Shown piece by piece: positions 6,030 through 7,564 of a stretch of 7,564 nucleotides of DNA. A program made the position numbers and the translations under genes. Below the pieces are notes generated by a model. That model was not told where the DNA came from, did no database searches, and saw only the letters and a program-made list of their open reading frames with translations. Positions within the stretch are counted from its first letter, which is position 1. Each line of letters opens with the position of its first letter. This DNA comes from Bacteroidota bacterium. Lineage in GTDB: Bacteria > Bacteroidota > Ignavibacteria > UBA10030 > UBA8401. Location of the stretch: NCBI GenBank assembly GCA_023229405.1, contig JALNZH010000185.1:1-7564 (forward strand), in the 5' to 3' direction.

Positions 6030-6042
6030 ATATTATAACCGT

Positions 6043-7564
6043 ATGAAGAAATCCAAATCCGCCGTTCCGAAGGTACCTAAATTCGATCAAAATATGCTGA
6101 TTGTTAAAGGAGCGCGGGAGCATAATTTAAAAAACATTGATGTCGAAATTCCGCGCGATAAACTGGTGGTAATCACCGGACTTTCCGGATCGGGGAAATC
6201 CTCTCTTGCATTTGATACGATCTATGCGGAAGGACAGCGGCGGTATGTTGAATCGCTATCTGCGTATGCCCGACAATTTCTCGGACTTATGGAACGTCCT
6301 GATGTTGATTACATCGAAGGGCTTTCTCCAGCCATTTCTATTGAACAAAAAACAGTCAGCACCAATCCCCGTTCCACCGTTGGAACAGTGACGGAAGTGT
6401 ATGATTTCCTCCGATTATTATATGCACGGGTCGGAACGCAATTCTGTGTCCATGACGGATCTCGGGTGCAGAAACAAAGCGTTGATCAGATTATTGATGC
6501 GATCATGAAGATTCCGCAAGGGACGAAGATCCAGATTCTTGCGCCGATCGTCAAAGGAAGGAAAGGGCATTACCGTGAGTTGTTTGAGAAGATTCTGAAA
6601 GATGGTTTCCTTCGTGTGCGCACTGATAACGAAGTTGTTGAGATCAGCAAAGGGATGAAATTGGACCGGTACAAACTCCATAATATTGAAATTGTGGTGG
6701 ACCGGATACAGGTAAAAAAAGAGAGCCGTTCGCGCATTGCCGATTCTGTGGATGTGGCGCTGCAATTCGGCGAAGGAGTGCTGATTCTCAACGACGGGAA
6801 ACAGGATATTCTCTTCAGCAAAAAATATTCCTGTCCGTTGTGCGGTACGAGTTACGAAGAACCGGCCCCGAATTCATTTTCATTTAATACCACCTCCGGC
6901 GCATGTGCAGTGTGCGAAGGATTGGGTGAAAAGAAAGATTTTGATTTAGCATTGATCATTCCGAATCCTGCGTTGTCTATTCAGGAAGAAGGGATTGCCC
7001 CTTTGGGAAAACCGCGCGCCACATGGTTCTATGCACAGGTACGTGCGGTGTTAAAACGTCATGGACTGAATTACACGACGCCAGTGAAGGATTTTCCGAA
7101 AGTTGCTCTTGATGAGCTTCTGAACGGTACGCACGGTGAAAAGATTGAAGTGGAATATACGTATGCCGGCGGACGCACTTCAACATATAAGCACCGATAT
7201 GACGGTGTAATGAAGATGCTGCAGGAATATTATAACGACACGGCCTCCCTGAAGATCCGAGAATGGGTAGAAAGTTTCATGAGCACGAAAGTTTGTGCGG
7301 AATGCGGAGGCGGACGACTGCGGAAAGAGAATCTCGCCATTCAATTAGTTGATGACAAAACCGGCACGCGGCACACTATTTCGGAGATCGTGAAACGGTC
7401 ATTGACCGAATCGCAAATATTTTTCACATCCGTAACATTTTCGAACAGACAAATGGAAATTGCCCGGCCGATTCTGAAAGAGATCAATCAGCGGCTCGGA
7501 TTTATGGTGGATGTCGGTCTCGGGTATTTGACTTTGGATCGCGCAGCCCGTACGCTTTCCGGCG
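6043..7564 (+). CDS. uvrA: UvrA, excinuclease ABC subunit A (partial, 3' end outside window)
   Basis: This is the N-terminal 507 codons of UvrA, the ATPase that finds DNA lesions and loads UvrB in nucleotide excision repair. The full protein is usually about 940 residues. After a 17-residue basic leader comes KGAREHNLKNI (22-32), then Walker A GLSGSGKS (46-53) of the first ATP-binding cassette. The UvrB-binding and insertion regions follow. The first zinc module has CPLC at 264-267 and CAVC at 288-291, with an intact set of four cysteines. A further CAEC pair at 418-421 precedes GGGRL, as is usual. The window ends at RTLSG, just inside the first ABC signature. The ATG at 6043 has no Shine-Dalgarno sequence. 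Met18 (6094) is an alternative start that would remove only the leader, and it also lacks a well-placed site. A 16-bp hairpin lies 13 nt upstream. No LexA-type box is recognised, though the box of this lineage is not known to me. Confidence 0.97.
   Translation, partial: MKKSKSAVPKVPKFDQNMLIVKGAREHNLKNIDVEIPRDKLVVITGLSGSGKSSLAFDTIYAEGQRRYVESLSAYARQFLGLMERPDVDYIEGLSPAISIEQKTVSTNPRSTVGTVTEVYDFLRLLYARVGTQFCVHDGSRVQKQSVDQIIDAIMKIPQGTKIQILAPIVKGRKGHYRELFEKILKDGFLRVRTDNEVVEISKGMKLDRYKLHNIEIVVDRIQVKKESRSRIADSVDVALQFGEGVLILNDGKQDILFSKKYSCPLCGTSYEEPAPNSFSFNTTSGACAVCEGLGEKKDFDLALIIPNPALSIQEEGIAPLGKPRATWFYAQVRAVLKRHGLNYTTPVKDFPKVALDELLNGTHGEKIEVEYTYAGGRTSTYKHRYDGVMKMLQEYYNDTASLKIREWVESFMSTKVCAECGGGRLRKENLAIQLVDDKTGTRHTISEIVKRSLTESQIFFTSVTFSNRQMEIARPILKEINQRLGFMVDVGLGYLTLDRAARTLSG

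Larger units (their letters stand above)
5294..6042. other. Long intergenic region with hairpin repeats, no convincing gene
   Basis: About 750 bp separate the DUF58 stop from the uvrA start. Several short open frames exist on both strands, but none has a ribosome binding site, a recognisable domain or a believable composition. Frames crossing the hairpins give Pro-rich or Gly-rich peptides that simply read out the repeats. The region is pyrimidine-rich on the plus strand, with CCCC and CTCTCC tracts, and holds hairpins at 5390-5414, 5662-5680, 5715-5735 and 5782-5803. The last hundred or so bases before 6043 should carry the uvrA promoter and leader. I could not identify a convincing promoter pair. 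Confidence 0.7.

Noticed and set aside
5294..6042. A CRISPR array, tRNA or insertion-sequence remnant in the long intergenic region
   Set aside because: There are no regularly spaced direct repeats, no cloverleaf with a CCA-side acceptor stem, and no transposase fragment or target-site duplication visible by eye.

Overview
The window holds an ordinary-looking bacterial chromosomal segment of moderate GC content. It contains six confidently recognisable protein genes and one small unknown gene. Most starts lack a clear Shine-Dalgarno sequence. Together with a signal-peptide patatin, a DUF58 protein and a TPR lipoprotein, this fits the Bacteroidota/Chlorobiota/Ignavibacteriota group. That placement is an inference from style, not from a marker tree.

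Layout. Positions 1-1164 (minus strand) carry the N-terminal 388 codons of a secreted patatin-like phospholipase whose 3' end lies outside the window. A 156-bp divergent intergenic region follows. It contains inverted repeats and a candidate -10 element, and it leads into a 73-residue two-helix membrane protein (1321-1542, plus strand) with a strong ribosome binding site and its own rho-independent terminator (1567-1598).

From 1692 to 5293 four plus-strand genes are packed tightly enough to be one operon. They are a plant-type (Ntn) isoaspartyl peptidase/L-asparaginase, an RsmB-type 16S rRNA m5C methyltransferase, a TPR outer-membrane lipoprotein and a DUF58 (vWA-like) protein. The gaps between them are 9 bp, a 4-bp ATGA overlap, and 0 bp. 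The products do not form an obvious single pathway. The first is peptide/amino-acid salvage, the second ribosome maturation, and the last two look cell-envelope related.

Positions 5294-6042 are about 750 bp without a convincing gene. The stretch carries at least four short hairpins. Two of them share a flanking pattern and look like members of a dispersed REP-like intergenic repeat. It ends in a 16-bp hairpin with a 3-nt loop in the presumed leader of uvrA, and every non-Watson-Crick pair there is a G-U pair on the uvrA sense strand. The final gene (6043 to the window end) is the N-terminal 507 codons of uvrA, the DNA-damage recognition subunit of nucleotide excision repair, cut at its first ABC signature motif.

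I found no tRNA, rRNA, CRISPR array, transposase or phage gene, and no convincing new multi-gene system. The items most worth a second look are the uvrA leader hairpin, the orphan small membrane protein and the hairpin-repeat cluster.
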